In this document: positions 1-8,920 of the stretch, piece after piece
Layout of the letters: every line of letters starts with the position of its first letter
Position numbering within the stretch: the stretch's first letter is position 1
Assembly (NCBI RefSeq): GCF_040729435.1
Contig: NZ_CP160398.1
Location: 5,251,001 to 5,315,000 of the forward strand
Direction: 5' to 3'
From: Pseudomonas sp. HOU2
Lineage (GTDB): Bacteria; Pseudomonadota; Gammaproteobacteria; Pseudomonadales; Pseudomonadaceae
Length of the DNA stretch: 64,000 bases
Notes under the pieces: generated by a model
What the model was told of the DNA's origin: nothing
The model's database searches: none
What the model saw: only the letters and a program-made list of their open reading frames with translations
Translations under genes and position numbers: made by a program

Positions 1-574
1 TCAGGGCGAGGGTGGCGAAGTTGTCGGCCATGATCGCCATTTCCGCTTCCTGGACCACGGCGGCGCTGAGCACGCGGCCCTTGAACGGCAGGTCGCGGGT
101 GGCGCAGGCGTCTTCGACCAGGGTGCAACGGAAGCCCAGGTTCTTTGCCGCACGCACGGTGGTGCTGACGCTGGAGTGGCTCATGAAGCCGCAGACGATC
201 AGGTCCAGCGAGCCAAGATTCTGCAGACGGTCCAGCAGTTCGGTGCCGTGGAACGCACTCGGCAGCAGTTTGCCGATGATGGTTTCATCACCCTGCGGCT
301 CAAGGCCAGGGATGAACTCGCCGCGCTCGCCCTGCGGGTCGAACAGGCCACCGACGGTGCCGAGATGACGCACGTGCACGATCGGCCGACCGGCTGCACG
401 GGCCGCAGCGACCAGTTGTTTGATGTTCGCGACGGCCGCGTCCATGCCGCTCAGGGCCAGCGGGCCACTGAGGTACTCTTTCTGGGCATCGATGATGACC
501 ACGGTGGCATGGCTCAGGGTGGCCGCTGCGTAACCGCGGCCGCTGAGTTGAAACATCGTTTTTGGAACGGACAT
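1..574 (-). CDS. Isochorismatase-fold (cysteine hydrolase family) protein, 3' end beyond window
   Basis: The first 191 residues are present. The frame is still open at base 1, so the gene is cut by the window edge. The fold is that of isochorismatase/nicotinamidase-type hydrolases: the strand ending VVIIDAQKEY gives Asp29, and Lys102 (IIGKLLPSAF) fits the second triad position. The segment GFMSHSSVSTT aligns with the family's G-x-x-T-x-x-C-V motif, but the nucleophile position is Ser135 (codon AGC) rather than Cys. Substrate is unknown. An AAGGAG ribosome site lies about 8 bases before the chosen ATG. It is transcribed divergently from prmB. Confidence 0.8.
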   Translation of the reverse strand, partial: MSVPKTMFQLSGRGYAAATLSHATVVIIDAQKEYLSGPLALSGMDAAVANIKQLVAAARAAGRPIVHVRHLGTVGGLFDPQGERGEFIPGLEPQGDETIIGKLLPSAFHGTELLDRLQNLGSLDLIVCGFMSHSSVSTTVRAAKNLGFRCTLVEDACATRDLPFKGRVLSAAVVQEAEMAIMADNFATLAL

Positions 575-812
575 TCGGGGCTCCTTGGGGTGGGGCTTTT
601 GCGGCATTGTCCTCTGGCTGAGCGGTTCTGTGAACCGCTACCATCGTAGGCAGCGTCGTTATTGGCCTGCAGCCTTGTCAAGTTACACGTTCTGTTCAAT
701 GGCTGATGCAAAAATCAGAAAAGTCCTACTGTCGCTCGACTGATTTTCCTGCGTCGTCGGCGCGCGTTTTGGCTGGTAGAATCGCCAGTCGTTTTTTCTG
801 GAGTTCTGCCCC

Positions 813-1721
813 GTGATCACTTCCCGACTTCGTACCCTGCGCGACCACATCCGTTGGGCCGTCAGCCGCTTCCATGGGGAGGATCTGTTTTTCGGCCACG
901 GCACCGACAACGCCTGGGATGAAGCCCGGCAGCTTGTGCTCGGAGCCTTGCACCTGCCGTGGGAGATCGCCGACAGCTACCTCGACTGTGCGCTGGAAGA
1001 CGACGAACTGGTCAACCTGCAACGCCTGCTCAAGCGCCGCATCGAAGAGCGCATCCCGACTGCGTACCTGTTGGGCGAAGCGTGGTTCTGCGGCATGTCG
1101 TTCATCGTCGATGAGCGCGTGCTGATTCCGCGTTCGCCGATTGGCGAGTTGATCGAAAACCGCTTTGCGCCGTGGATCGGCGACGAGCCTGCGCGGATCC
1201 TCGACCTGTGCACCGGCTCCGGCTGCATCGGTATTGCCTGCGCCTACGAGTTCCAGAACGCCGAAGTGGTGCTGGCGGACCTGTCGTTCGAAGCGCTGGA
1301 AGTGGCCAACCAGAACATCGAGCGCCATGGCGTCGATGAGCGCGTGTACACCGTGCAGGGCGATGGTTTCGATGGTTTGCCGGGGCAGCGTTTCGACCTG
1401 ATCGTGTCGAACCCGCCGTACGTTGACGCAGAAGATTTTGCCGACATGCCGGACGAATACCAGCACGAACCGGAGCTGGGCCTGGCCTGCGGTGATGATG
1501 GCTTGAACCTGGTACGGCGGATGCTCGCCGAAGCGGCGGATCACCTGACCGAGAAGGGGCTGTTGATCGTTGAGGTGGGCAACAGCCAGGTGCACGTCGA
1601 AGCGCTGTACCCGGAAGTCGACTTCGCCTGGCTCGATTTCGAGCGCGGCGGGCATGGCGTGTTCATGTTGACCGCAGAACAGTGCCGCAATCATCAGGCG
1701 CTGTTCGCTTCCCGCGTTTGA
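813..1721 (+). CDS. prmB: Ribosomal protein L3 glutamine methyltransferase PrmB
   Basis: PrmB methylates a glutamine side chain of ribosomal protein uL3 in the cytoplasm using S-adenosylmethionine. The 302-residue length is normal for the family. The N-terminal helical domain (about 1-90) is followed by a Rossmann methyltransferase domain with the SAM loop [10 protein letters not shown] at 131-140. The N5-glutamine methyltransferase signature NPPY is at 200-203. The start is GTG, preceded by a GGAG about 10 bases upstream. What separates it from the paralogue PrmC is the long N-terminus and its usual neighbourhood upstream of aroC. Confidence 0.95.
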   Translation: MITSRLRTLRDHIRWAVSRFHGEDLFFGHGTDNAWDEARQLVLGALHLPWEIADSYLDCALEDDELVNLQRLLKRRIEERIPTAYLLGEAWFCGMSFIVDERVLIPRSPIGELIENRFAPWIGDEPARILDLCTGSGCIGIACAYEFQNAEVVLADLSFEALEVANQNIERHGVDERVYTVQGDGFDGLPGQRFDLIVSNPPYVDAEDFADMPDEYQHEPELGLACGDDGLNLVRRMLAEAADHLTEKGLLIVEVGNSQVHVEALYPEVDFAWLDFERGGHGVFMLTAEQCRNHQALFASRV

Positions 1722-1734
1722 CCTGACTGACTTC

Positions 1735-1867
1735 TGTGGCGAGGGAGCTTGCTCCCGCTGGTCTGCGAAGCAGACCCAAAATATGCAATGACGGTGCACC
1801 AGGCATACCGCATGCGCATGTTTTACGACTGCTTCGCAGCCGAGCGGGAGCAAGCTCCCTCGCCACA
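1735..1867. repeat. REP doublet, family A
   Basis: An inverted pair of REP-like arms with the core GAGGGAGCTTGCTCCC at each end, about 85 bases apart, between the convergent genes prmB and the minus-strand unknown. The same doublet recurs in this window near 11.4, 13.5, 24.0 and 42.8 kb. As RNA it would fold into a long hairpin and could end transcription from both sides. Confidence 0.9.
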
Positions 1868-1881
1868 GGTCATCGCTGATT

Positions 1882-2673
1882 TCAGCGGTGCGTAGCAATC
1901 CAGATCAACAACCCCGCCTGAAACACCGCAAACGCCACCAGACACGTAATGGTGAAGCGCAGCCCGGCGTCTTCACGCTTGAACTTGCTGACTTTGTCTT
2001 CCTGCTTCTTCAGCTTCACTTCCTGCTCGGCCAGATTTTGCTCGGCCTGTTGCAGCATCTGCGCCGCTTCGAGAATCTCGACGATCTGCAGCTTTTCGCT
2101 GTTCCAGTCGCCCAGCAAGTCACCGACCTGCACCTGTTTGACGCTGCCCTTCAAGTGCTGGGCATCGGCGTACACCACATCAAAACCATGCACACGCAAG
2201 AAGTGATCGCGGCGCAGACGGGTGTCTTCGTTCAGCGCGTCCTTGTTGTTCAGGTCGATGCCGTCGACGGTGTAGGCGGGCCAGCGTTTTTTCGCCCAGT
2301 TGATGCCTTGCGCGGCCATGAAGCGGCCGATGCCACGGTTCAACGGTTCAATCTGCAAGCCGCTGTCGGGGCCGAAATGCACACGTTTGCTGGTGTGATT
2401 GACCCACACATCCAGATGGTTCTGCTCTTTGCGCACGCGCTGACCGGGCAGTTTGATCGCCATGCGCATCAGGCTGTGTTCTTTGCTGTTGCGCTCGGCA
2501 TAGCCGAACTCGACAAAGCGCAACGGCCGGCCACCGGTGTGACGGTCAGTCTGCAGGGGGGCCAGGCGGAGCATCTTGTGGTGCTCGACGCTGACGTCCG
2601 CCCATGGCAGCTCGACCGCTGGCGGTGCGTCTTTTTCAGCGGTGGTGTCGGGTGAAGTCGGGGTATCAGTCAT
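1882..2673 (-). CDS. Tail-anchored protein of unknown function with coiled coil
   Basis: Not recognised. The 263-residue product starts with a short acidic, Pro-rich segment. A globular region (about 25-195) contains several Trp and His residues. A charged heptad-like stretch at about 203-235 (QNLAEQEVKLKKQEDKVSKF) is probably a coiled coil. One hydrophobic segment near 240-260 precedes the C-terminus, so the protein is probably tail-anchored with its bulk in the cytoplasm. It lies between prmB and an alpha/beta hydrolase. An upstream AGGA supports the ATG start. I believe it is conserved at this place in Pseudomonas, but no domain name can be given. Confidence 0.8.
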   Translation of the reverse strand: MTDTPTSPDTTAEKDAPPAVELPWADVSVEHHKMLRLAPLQTDRHTGGRPLRFVEFGYAERNSKEHSLMRMAIKLPGQRVRKEQNHLDVWVNHTSKRVHFGPDSGLQIEPLNRGIGRFMAAQGINWAKKRWPAYTVDGIDLNNKDALNEDTRLRRDHFLRVHGFDVVYADAQHLKGSVKQVQVGDLLGDWNSEKLQIVEILEAAQMLQQAEQNLAEQEVKLKKQEDKVSKFKREDAGLRFTITCLVAFAVFQAGLLIWIATHR

Positions 2674-2772
2674 AACGGCGAGATCCTGTCCAAGCCCTGC
2701 TTGTCGCCAGCCGATACGCTGGCGACAAAGGCTTATCGGCCGTTTTTTGCAGGACTGGAGGGCAAACTACGG

Positions 2773-3726
2773 TTAACGGTTGCGAATGCCGTCAATAAAT
2801 TCGATGAGTTTGCCACCCAGTTCCGCCGCCAGCGGCAAATTCGGGTCCTTGTAGGAGGCCAATTGCCGCTTCACATCGGCGGGGACGATGCGCATGACGT
2901 GGTTCATGCCTTCGATCACCACCAGTTCGGCGTCGGGTTTCGCGGCTTTCAGCGCCTGCGCATCGCCGACGCCGACCTGCATGTCGTTGCTGCCCTGAAC
3001 GATCAGCGCCGGCATCTTCAGTTGCGCAAAAGCCTTGGCCGGGTCCTGGCGGAACAGCGAAATCAGGTACGGCTGCACGCTCGGGCGGAAGATCGGTTGC
3101 AACGGCGCCGGCACGTCGGCATCGGTGTGACCGGCCTTGAGGCTGTCGAGAATCTGGTTACTGCGCAGCATCAACGGTGGCGGCAGGCTGCGCGCCAGTT
3201 GCTCGCGGATCACCTGATCCACCGGGCGCGCGCTGCCGGACAGCGAAATCAGCGCAGCAGCATCTGCGCGAGGAGCGGCGAGGGTGGCAATCAGTGCGCC
3301 TTCACTGTGACCGAGCACAATCAGCGGGCCGAAGCGCGGATCGCTTTTCAGCTTCTGGCTCCACGCCACGGCGTCGTCGACGTAGCCTTCCACCGACAGA
3401 TTGCGCTCGTCAGGCGTGGCCGGCCGGCTCGCAGCCACCCCGCGCTTGTCGTAGCGCACGCTGGCGATGTTGTGTTTGGCCAGCACCCAGGCCAGCCGCT
3501 TGAGGCTGTCATTGCGCCCGCCATCGGGGTTGTTGCCGTCACGATCTGTAGGACCGGAGCCGGCAAGGATCAGGACAACCGGCACCGGGCTGTCGGATTT
3601 TGGCAGCAACAGCGAGCCGAAAAGTTCACCGTTGCCGGTGTCCAGAGAGATCGGGCGCTGCAGGACAGTCGCGTGGGCAAAGCCGGTAAACAGGGTAAGA
3701 CTCAAGATCAGAACTCGCAGCATCAT
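2773..3726 (-). CDS. Exported alpha/beta hydrolase
   Basis: A serine hydrolase of unknown substrate. I chose the start MMLRVLILSL because it opens a good signal peptide (cleavage after GFAHA), giving 317 residues. An alternative GTG 42 bases upstream adds a non-signal-like leader. The nucleophile elbow is GHSEGA, the likely acid is the Asp in GSNDMQV, and the His is in GMNHVMR. An oxyanion-type motif LILAGSGPTDRDG follows the first strand. The family includes acyl esterases and peptidase-like enzymes, and the periplasmic location is inferred from the signal. It diverges from aroC. A hairpin (TTGTCGCCAGC and its complement, 2701-2728) separates it from the downstream gene. Confidence 0.85.
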   Translation of the reverse strand: MMLRVLILSLTLFTGFAHATVLQRPISLDTGNGELFGSLLLPKSDSPVPVVLILAGSGPTDRDGNNPDGGRNDSLKRLAWVLAKHNIASVRYDKRGVAASRPATPDERNLSVEGYVDDAVAWSQKLKSDPRFGPLIVLGHSEGALIATLAAPRADAAALISLSGSARPVDQVIREQLARSLPPPLMLRSNQILDSLKAGHTDADVPAPLQPIFRPSVQPYLISLFRQDPAKAFAQLKMPALIVQGSNDMQVGVGDAQALKAAKPDAELVVIEGMNHVMRIVPADVKRQLASYKDPNLPLAAELGGKLIEFIDGIRNR

Positions 3727-3856
3727 CACGCCATCATTCGCCAAGGTGCCGGTTGGACTCACCAACACCGCTAAGGTTCGAGGATGAACTACTCGGTTAG
3801 CCTGCGTATACTGGCGCGCATCACGAATTCGGGTTTGATTTCACGGAGCGTCCTGC

Positions 3857-4948
3857 ATGTCCGGCAATACCTATGGCAAGTTGTTCACTGTCACCACCGC
3901 TGGCGAAAGCCATGGTCCGGCGTTGGTCGCCATTGTCGACGGCTGCCCGCCGGGCCTGGAGATTTCCCTCGACGACCTGCAGCGCGACCTCGATCGCCGC
4001 AAGCCGGGCACCAGCCGCCACACCACCCAGCGCCAGGAAGCCGACGAAGTCGAAATCCTCTCCGGCGTGTTCGAAGGCCGCACCACCGGCTGCTCGATCG
4101 GCCTGCTGATCCGCAACACCGACCAGAAGTCCAAGGACTACTCGGCGATCAAGGATCTGTTCCGCCCGGCGCACGCCGACTACACCTACCACCACAAATA
4201 CGGCGAGCGCGATTACCGCGGCGGCGGTCGCAGCTCGGCGCGGGAAACCGCCATGCGTGTGGCGGCAGGGGCCATCGCGAAGAAATTCCTCGCCACCCAG
4301 GGCATCGTCATCCGCGGCTACATGAGCCAGCTCGGCCCGATTGAAATTCCGTTCAAGACCTGGGATTCGGTGGAACAGAACGCCTTCTTCAGCCCGGATC
4401 CGGACAAGGTCCCGGAGCTGGAAGCCTACATGGACCAGTTGCGTCGCGATCAGGACTCGGTCGGGGCGAAGATCACCGTGGTTGCCGAAGGCGTGATGCC
4501 AGGCCTCGGCGAGCCGATTTTCGACCGTCTCGACGCTGAACTGGCGCATGCGCTGATGAGCATCAACGCCGTGAAAGGCGTGGAAATCGGCGCCGGTTTC
4601 GCCTGCGTCGCCCAGCGCGGCACCGAGCATCGCGATGAACTGACCCCGGAAGGTTTCCTCAGCAACAATGCTGGCGGCATCCTCGGCGGCATCTCATCCG
4701 GTCAGCCGATCGTCGCGCATCTGGCACTGAAGCCGACGTCGAGCATCACCACCCCGGGCCGTTCGATCGACATCCACGGCAACCCGGTGGACGTGATCAC
4801 CAAGGGCCGTCACGACCCGTGCGTCGGCATCCGCGCCACACCGATTGCCGAAGCGATGATGGCCATCGTGCTGATGGATCACCTGCTGCGTCATCGTGGG
4901 CAGAACGCCGACGTGCGCGTCAGCACCCCGGTGCTGGGTCAGCTTTGA
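3857..4948 (+). CDS. aroC: Chorismate synthase
   Basis: AroC catalyses the last shikimate-pathway step, 5-enolpyruvylshikimate-3-phosphate to chorismate, using reduced FMN. The 363-residue protein shows the family hallmarks: [18 protein letters not shown] near the N-terminus, [17 protein letters not shown] in the middle, and RHDPCVGIR near the C-terminus. A GGAG lies about 10 bases before the ATG. It provides chorismate for PabB encoded elsewhere in this window. An MFS gene follows after 31 bases and may be co-transcribed. Confidence 0.98.
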   Translation: MSGNTYGKLFTVTTAGESHGPALVAIVDGCPPGLEISLDDLQRDLDRRKPGTSRHTTQRQEADEVEILSGVFEGRTTGCSIGLLIRNTDQKSKDYSAIKDLFRPAHADYTYHHKYGERDYRGGGRSSARETAMRVAAGAIAKKFLATQGIVIRGYMSQLGPIEIPFKTWDSVEQNAFFSPDPDKVPELEAYMDQLRRDQDSVGAKITVVAEGVMPGLGEPIFDRLDAELAHALMSINAVKGVEIGAGFACVAQRGTEHRDELTPEGFLSNNAGGILGGISSGQPIVAHLALKPTSSITTPGRSIDIHGNPVDVITKGRHDPCVGIRATPIAEAMMAIVLMDHLLRHRGQNADVRVSTPVLGQL

Positions 4949-4979
4949 TGGTTGATCGCCAAGCCGTCGCGGTCTGACC

Positions 4980-6125
4980 GTGGCGGCGCTCCCGTACTGG
5001 CGGCTGTCCAGTTTCTATCTGTTCTATTTCGCCTTGCTCGGCTCGACAGCGCCGTTTCTGGCGCTGTACTTCGATCATCTCGGCTTCAGTGCTGCGCGGA
5101 TCGGCGAACTGGTGGCGATCCCGATGCTGATGCGCTGCGTGGCGCCGAACATCTGGGGCTGGCTCGGCGACTACACCGGCAAACGCCTGGCCATCGTGCG
5201 CTTCGGTGCGGTGTGTACGCTGCTGACGTTCTCGCTGATTTTCGTCAGCAAGACCTACGCCTGGCTGGCGATGGTCATGGCGTTGCACGCGTTCTTCTGG
5301 CATGCGGTGTTGCCGCAGTTCGAAGTCATCACCCTCGCGCATTTGCAGGGGCAAACCGCGCGCTACAGCCAGATTCGCCTGTGGGGCTCGATCGGTTTCA
5401 TCATCACCGTGGTCGCGCTGGGCCGTTTGTTCGAATGGCTGAGCCTCGACATCTACCCGGCGGCGCTGGTGCTGATCATGGCCGGTATCGTCCTCAGCAG
5501 CCTGTGGGTGCCGAACGCGCAACCGCCGCAAGGCAATCGGCCGAGCGGGGAGGGCTTTCTCAAGCAATTGCGCAGCCCCGGTGTGCTGGCGTTTTACGCC
5601 TGCGTTGCGCTGATGCAGATGAGTCATGGGCCGTATTACACCTTTCTGACTTTGCACCTTGAACGACTCGGTTACAGCCGTGGCACGATCGGCATGCTCT
5701 GGGCTGTGGGCGTGGTCGCCGAAGTGCTGATGTTCATGGCGATGAGCCGGATTCTCGCGCGGTTCTCCTTGCGCCGCGTGCTGATGGCGAGTTTTCTGCT
5801 AGCGGCGCTGCGCTGGTTGCTGCTAGGTTCGTTCGCCGAATTCCTCTGGGTGCTGTTGTTTGCCCAGGTGCTGCACGCGGCGACCTTCGGCAGCTTTCAT
5901 GCGGCTGCCATCGCGTTCGTGCAACGTAGCTTCGGTGCGCGTCAGCAAGGTCAGGGCCAGGCGCTGTACGCGGCGCTGGCCGGCACTGGTGGCGCGCTGG
6001 GTGCGTTGTATTCCGGTTACAGCTGGAATGCCCTCGGCGCGACATTGACCTTTAGTATTGCCAGTCTCGCGGCGCTCGCTGCTGCCGTTATCATTGCCAC
6101 ACGTATGCAAGAGGACAGGCCATGA
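4980..6125 (+). CDS. MFS transporter associated with methionine salvage
   Basis: A 381-residue, roughly 12-helix major facilitator protein of the small phenylpropionate/nucleoside-permease-like type (first segment YWRLSSFYLFYFALLG, central GSIGFI, C-terminal GTGGALGALYSGY). Its stop overlaps the mtnB start (ATGA), so translation is coupled to the salvage pathway. It may therefore import or export a methylthio-sugar or related compound; that role is inferred from position only. The start is GTG. I recall the same neighbour pairing in P. aeruginosa. Confidence 0.85.
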   Translation: MAALPYWRLSSFYLFYFALLGSTAPFLALYFDHLGFSAARIGELVAIPMLMRCVAPNIWGWLGDYTGKRLAIVRFGAVCTLLTFSLIFVSKTYAWLAMVMALHAFFWHAVLPQFEVITLAHLQGQTARYSQIRLWGSIGFIITVVALGRLFEWLSLDIYPAALVLIMAGIVLSSLWVPNAQPPQGNRPSGEGFLKQLRSPGVLAFYACVALMQMSHGPYYTFLTLHLERLGYSRGTIGMLWAVGVVAEVLMFMAMSRILARFSLRRVLMASFLLAALRWLLLGSFAEFLWVLLFAQVLHAATFGSFHAAAIAFVQRSFGARQQGQGQALYAALAGTGGALGALYSGYSWNALGATLTFSIASLAALAAAVIIATRMQEDRP

Positions 6126-6748
6126 GCCTTACGCGTGAACAGCTCGCCCAGCAGATCGTCGACGCCGGGCGTTTTCTTTATGGTCGCGGCTGGTCGCCGG
6201 CCACCAGCAGCAATTACTCGACGCGTCTGTCGCCGAGCGAAGCGCTGCTGACCGTGTCCGGCAAGCACAAGGGCCAGTTGGGTGTGGACGACGTGCTCGC
6301 CACGGATTTGTCCGGCAACAGCCTGGAACCGGGCAAAAAGCCCTCCGCCGAAACCCTGCTGCACACCCAGCTCTATAGCTGGCGCGCGGAAATCGGTGCG
6401 GTGCTGCACACCCACTCGGTGAACGCCACAGTGCTGTCGCGCCTGACGCCACAAGACTATATCGAGTTCGAAGACTACGAACTGCAAAAGGCCTTCAGCG
6501 GCATCTCGACCCACGAATCCCGGGTGCGCGTGCCGATCTTCGACAACGATCAGGACATTGCGCGCCTCGCCGCCAAGGTGCAGCCTTGGCTCGACGCCCA
6601 TCCCGATTGCGTCGGTTATCTGATTCGCGGCCACGGCCTCTATACCTGGGGCGCGCAGATGAGCGATGCCCTGCGACAGATCGAGGCCTTCGAATTTCTG
6701 TTTGAATGCGAGTTGAAAACCCGCAGCGTCATGAACCGCCAAGGCTGA
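6122..6748 (+). CDS. mtnB: Methylthioribulose-1-phosphate dehydratase
   Basis: MtnB dehydrates 5-methylthioribulose-1-phosphate in the methionine salvage pathway. It is a zinc enzyme of the class II aldolase fold. The 208-residue protein has the expected metal ligands in HTHSVNATVLS and in the C-terminal RGHGLYTWG. The N-terminal segment GRGWSPATSSNYS is typical. It overlaps the MFS gene by four bases and is followed by mtnD and mtnC on the same strand. No mtnA or mtnP is in the window, so the early steps must be encoded elsewhere. Confidence 0.96.
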   Translation: MSLTREQLAQQIVDAGRFLYGRGWSPATSSNYSTRLSPSEALLTVSGKHKGQLGVDDVLATDLSGNSLEPGKKPSAETLLHTQLYSWRAEIGAVLHTHSVNATVLSRLTPQDYIEFEDYELQKAFSGISTHESRVRVPIFDNDQDIARLAAKVQPWLDAHPDCVGYLIRGHGLYTWGAQMSDALRQIEAFEFLFECELKTRSVMNRQG

Positions 6749-6840
6749 CTTCACCAGAAGCCGCCCATTTGCCTGATCAAATGCACTGCCCGACCGGTCT
6801 GCAAGAACCGGACGGCAAGGCCGATACCGAGGAATTGCCC

Positions 6841-7386
6841 ATGAGCAGCCTGTCCGTCTATCACGTTTCCAGCCCCGAGATTCCGAACAAGGTGCTGACC
6901 CATTTCGAAGACATCGCCTCGACGCTCGCCGAGCAGGGCGTACGCTTCGACCGCTGGCAAGCCGCGGCGAAGATCCAGCCCGGAGCCAGCCAGGAAGAGG
7001 TGATCAGCGCCTATCAGGAGCAGATCGACAAACTGATGACCGAACGCGGTTACATCACCGTCGATGTGATCAGCCTCAACAGCGATCACCCGCAAAAAGC
7101 CGAACTGCGCGCCAAGTTCCTTGAGGAGCACCGCCATGGCGAAGACGAAGTGCGCTTTTTCGTCGCCGGTCGTGGCCTGTTCACCCTGCACATCGACGAT
7201 TACGTCTACGCGGTGTTGTGCGAGAAGAACGACCTGATCTCGGTGCCGGCCGGCACCAAACACTGGTTCGACATGGGCGAGCACCCGCACTTCGTGGCGA
7301 TTCGCCTGTTCAACAACCCGGAAGGCTGGGTCGCCAATTTCACCGGCGAAGACATCGCCGGTCGCTTCCCGCGGCTGGAGGACTGA
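6841..7386 (+). CDS. mtnD: Acireductone dioxygenase
   Basis: This cupin enzyme converts the acireductone made by MtnC to the methionine keto-acid precursor and formate (Fe form), or by an off-pathway reaction with other metals. The 181-residue protein has the metal set His97, His99, Glu103 ([11 protein letters not shown]) and His141 ([12 protein letters not shown]). I chose the ATG at 6841 because GAGG lies just upstream; an earlier in-frame start would add an unrelated leader overlapping the mtnB end. MtnC follows after four bases. Confidence 0.96.
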   Translation: MSSLSVYHVSSPEIPNKVLTHFEDIASTLAEQGVRFDRWQAAAKIQPGASQEEVISAYQEQIDKLMTERGYITVDVISLNSDHPQKAELRAKFLEEHRHGEDEVRFFVAGRGLFTLHIDDYVYAVLCEKNDLISVPAGTKHWFDMGEHPHFVAIRLFNNPEGWVANFTGEDIAGRFPRLED

Positions 7387-7390
7387 GCCG

Positions 7391-8074
7391 ATGTCGATCA
7401 AAGCCATTGTCACTGACATTGAAGGCACCACCAGCGCGGTGAGTTTCGTGTTCGACGTGCTGTTCCCGTACGCCGCCAAACACCTGCCGGACTTCGTGCG
7501 GCAGAACGCCGAACGTACCGACGTCGCCGAGCAACTCGACGCCGTGCGCCGTGACAGCAATGCACCGCAGGCCGATGTTGAACGGGTTGTTGAAATTCTC
7601 TTGAGCTGGATCGAGGAAGATCGCAAAGCCACGCCGCTCAAAGCCTTGCAAGGCATGGTCTGGGCGCAGGGTTATCACGCCGGGCAGTTGAAGGGGCATG
7701 TTTACCCGGATGCCGTTGAAGCGCTGCAACGCTGGCACGCGGCGGGTTATCAACTGTTTGTGTATTCGTCGGGTTCGATCCAGGCGCAGAAGCTGATCTT
7801 CGGCTGCTCCGAGGCGGGGGATCTGACACCGCTGTTCAGCGGTTACTTCGACACCACGTCGGGGCCTAAACGCGAAGAACAGTCCTATCGCAACATCCAA
7901 CAGGCGATTGGCGTCGAACCGGGGGAGATTCTGTTTCTGTCGGACATCGTCGAGGAACTGGATGCCGCGCAGGCTGCCGGTTTGCAGACCTGTGGCCTGG
8001 CCCGCGAGGGTGGAGAACTGGGAAGCCATATCACCGTCGACAGCTTCACCGGCATCGAACCCGAAGCCTTCTAA
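7391..8074 (+). CDS. mtnC: Enolase-phosphatase E1
   Basis: A bifunctional HAD-family enzyme that enolises and then dephosphorylates 2,3-diketo-5-methylthiopentyl-1-phosphate. The 227-residue length is normal. Motif I is [14 protein letters not shown] (Asp9, Glu11), where the usual second Asp is Glu as in E1 enzymes. Motif II is [10 protein letters not shown], and motif III/IV is [12 protein letters not shown]. It is the last gene of the salvage operon. A REP doublet and then a strong terminator follow. Confidence 0.96.
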   Translation: MSIKAIVTDIEGTTSAVSFVFDVLFPYAAKHLPDFVRQNAERTDVAEQLDAVRRDSNAPQADVERVVEILLSWIEEDRKATPLKALQGMVWAQGYHAGQLKGHVYPDAVEALQRWHAAGYQLFVYSSGSIQAQKLIFGCSEAGDLTPLFSGYFDTTSGPKREEQSYRNIQQAIGVEPGEILFLSDIVEELDAAQAAGLQTCGLAREGGELGSHITVDSFTGIEPEAF

Positions 8075-8086
8075 CCACACAAGTCC

Positions 8087-8178
8087 CTGTAGGAGCTGCC
8101 GAAGGCTGCGATCTTTTGATCTTGATTTTGGTATTAAAGATCAAGATCAAAAGATCGCAGCGTTCCGCAGCTCCTACA
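8087..8178. repeat. REP doublet, family B
   Basis: Inverted arms GTAGGAGCTGCC...GGCTGCGATCTTTT around a short AT-rich loop built from GATCTTGAT-like words. It lies just after mtnC. Similar doublets are at 14.57, 47.80, 49.59, 54.92 and 59.80 kb. Confidence 0.9.
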
Positions 8179-8192
8179 TAAAAAGCGTGCAC

Positions 8193-8236
8193 AAAAAAAC
8201 AGGCCGGGCAGTGAAAGCTGTCCGGCCTGTTTTTGT
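8193..8236. terminator. Terminator after mtnC, probably bidirectional
   Basis: The stem ACAGGCCGG/CCGGCCTGT is flanked by A-rich and T-rich runs, so it can serve both the mtn operon (plus strand) and the DUF3509 gene converging from the right. Confidence 0.85.
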
Positions 8237-8263
8237 TTAAAGCTGTTTAAAGCTTCGAATCAA

Positions 8264-8542
8264 TTACAGCGAGTGATACGTCGGCAACGCAAAGCGCTGC
8301 TGGCTTTGCAGCATCGCAATTTGCGGCAGCTCACTGGCTTCTTCCGCCAGGTCACGACGAATCGCGCTGATTGCCCACGACAGCTGGTCGGCATTGTGCA
8401 TTTGCTGATACGTCAGGGCGCGTTTGAACACTTTGCCTTCACTGCTGCGCAAGGTCAGCAGGATCCCGCCATCGGGACGTGGCGCAGTGGTGACGGTGAA
8501 GTTGGAGAACAGCGAGGTAAATTTCTCTTGGATCAGGCTCAT
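8264..8542 (-). CDS. DUF3509-type small Pseudomonas protein
   Basis: A 92-residue cytoplasmic protein starting MSLIQEKFTSLFSNFTVTTA. I recognise this as the small family largely confined to Pseudomonas (DUF3509), whose function is unknown. It has a beta-rich first half (GGILLTLRSSEGKVFKRALT) and a helical second half. The ATG has GGAG eight bases upstream. Longer in-frame starts add low-complexity upstream sequence and are rejected. It converges on the mtn operon terminator. Confidence 0.85.
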   Translation of the reverse strand: MSLIQEKFTSLFSNFTVTTAPRPDGGILLTLRSSEGKVFKRALTYQQMHNADQLSWAISAIRRDLAEEASELPQIAMLQSQQRFALPTYHSL

Positions 8543-8920
8543 GTCTTTCAGCTCCGTATGCACTTGAATGGCAAGCATGCAAAGGAGGTTGCAGTGATTG
8601 TGCCAGCACGCGAAAAAATAAAAACCTATATAAATCAATAGCTTAAAAATCGTTAAATTTGCAGGGGTCGTGCAAACTGCATGAATGGCCATCGTGCATC
8701 CTGCATTTTGCGGGATTCTCATGAGTTGCACGGAACCAAATGGCAAAGGCGCAATCACCGCCGCCAAGCGTGACAGGGCGGATACAAAACATTGCAAAAA
8801 CCGCGTGTACAGGCCGAGAAGCGCTGACGTATTTTCGATCTCGACCCTGCTCACGATGCAGGTCATGCCCACAGCCCGAACAATAAAAAACCGGCCGACC
8901 AGGCCGAACGGGGAGCTGCC
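8543..8920. other. Intergenic region between divergent genes
   Basis: This stretch holds the promoters of the DUF3509 gene (left) and the acyl-CoA synthetase (right). An AT-rich patch at about 8611-8660 is the likely core promoter for the leftward gene. Two 13-base direct repeats, GTGCAAACTGCAT (8670-8682) and GTGCATCCTGCAT (8694-8706), lie 24 bases apart and may be a regulator site. No convincing gene was seen. Confidence 0.5.
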
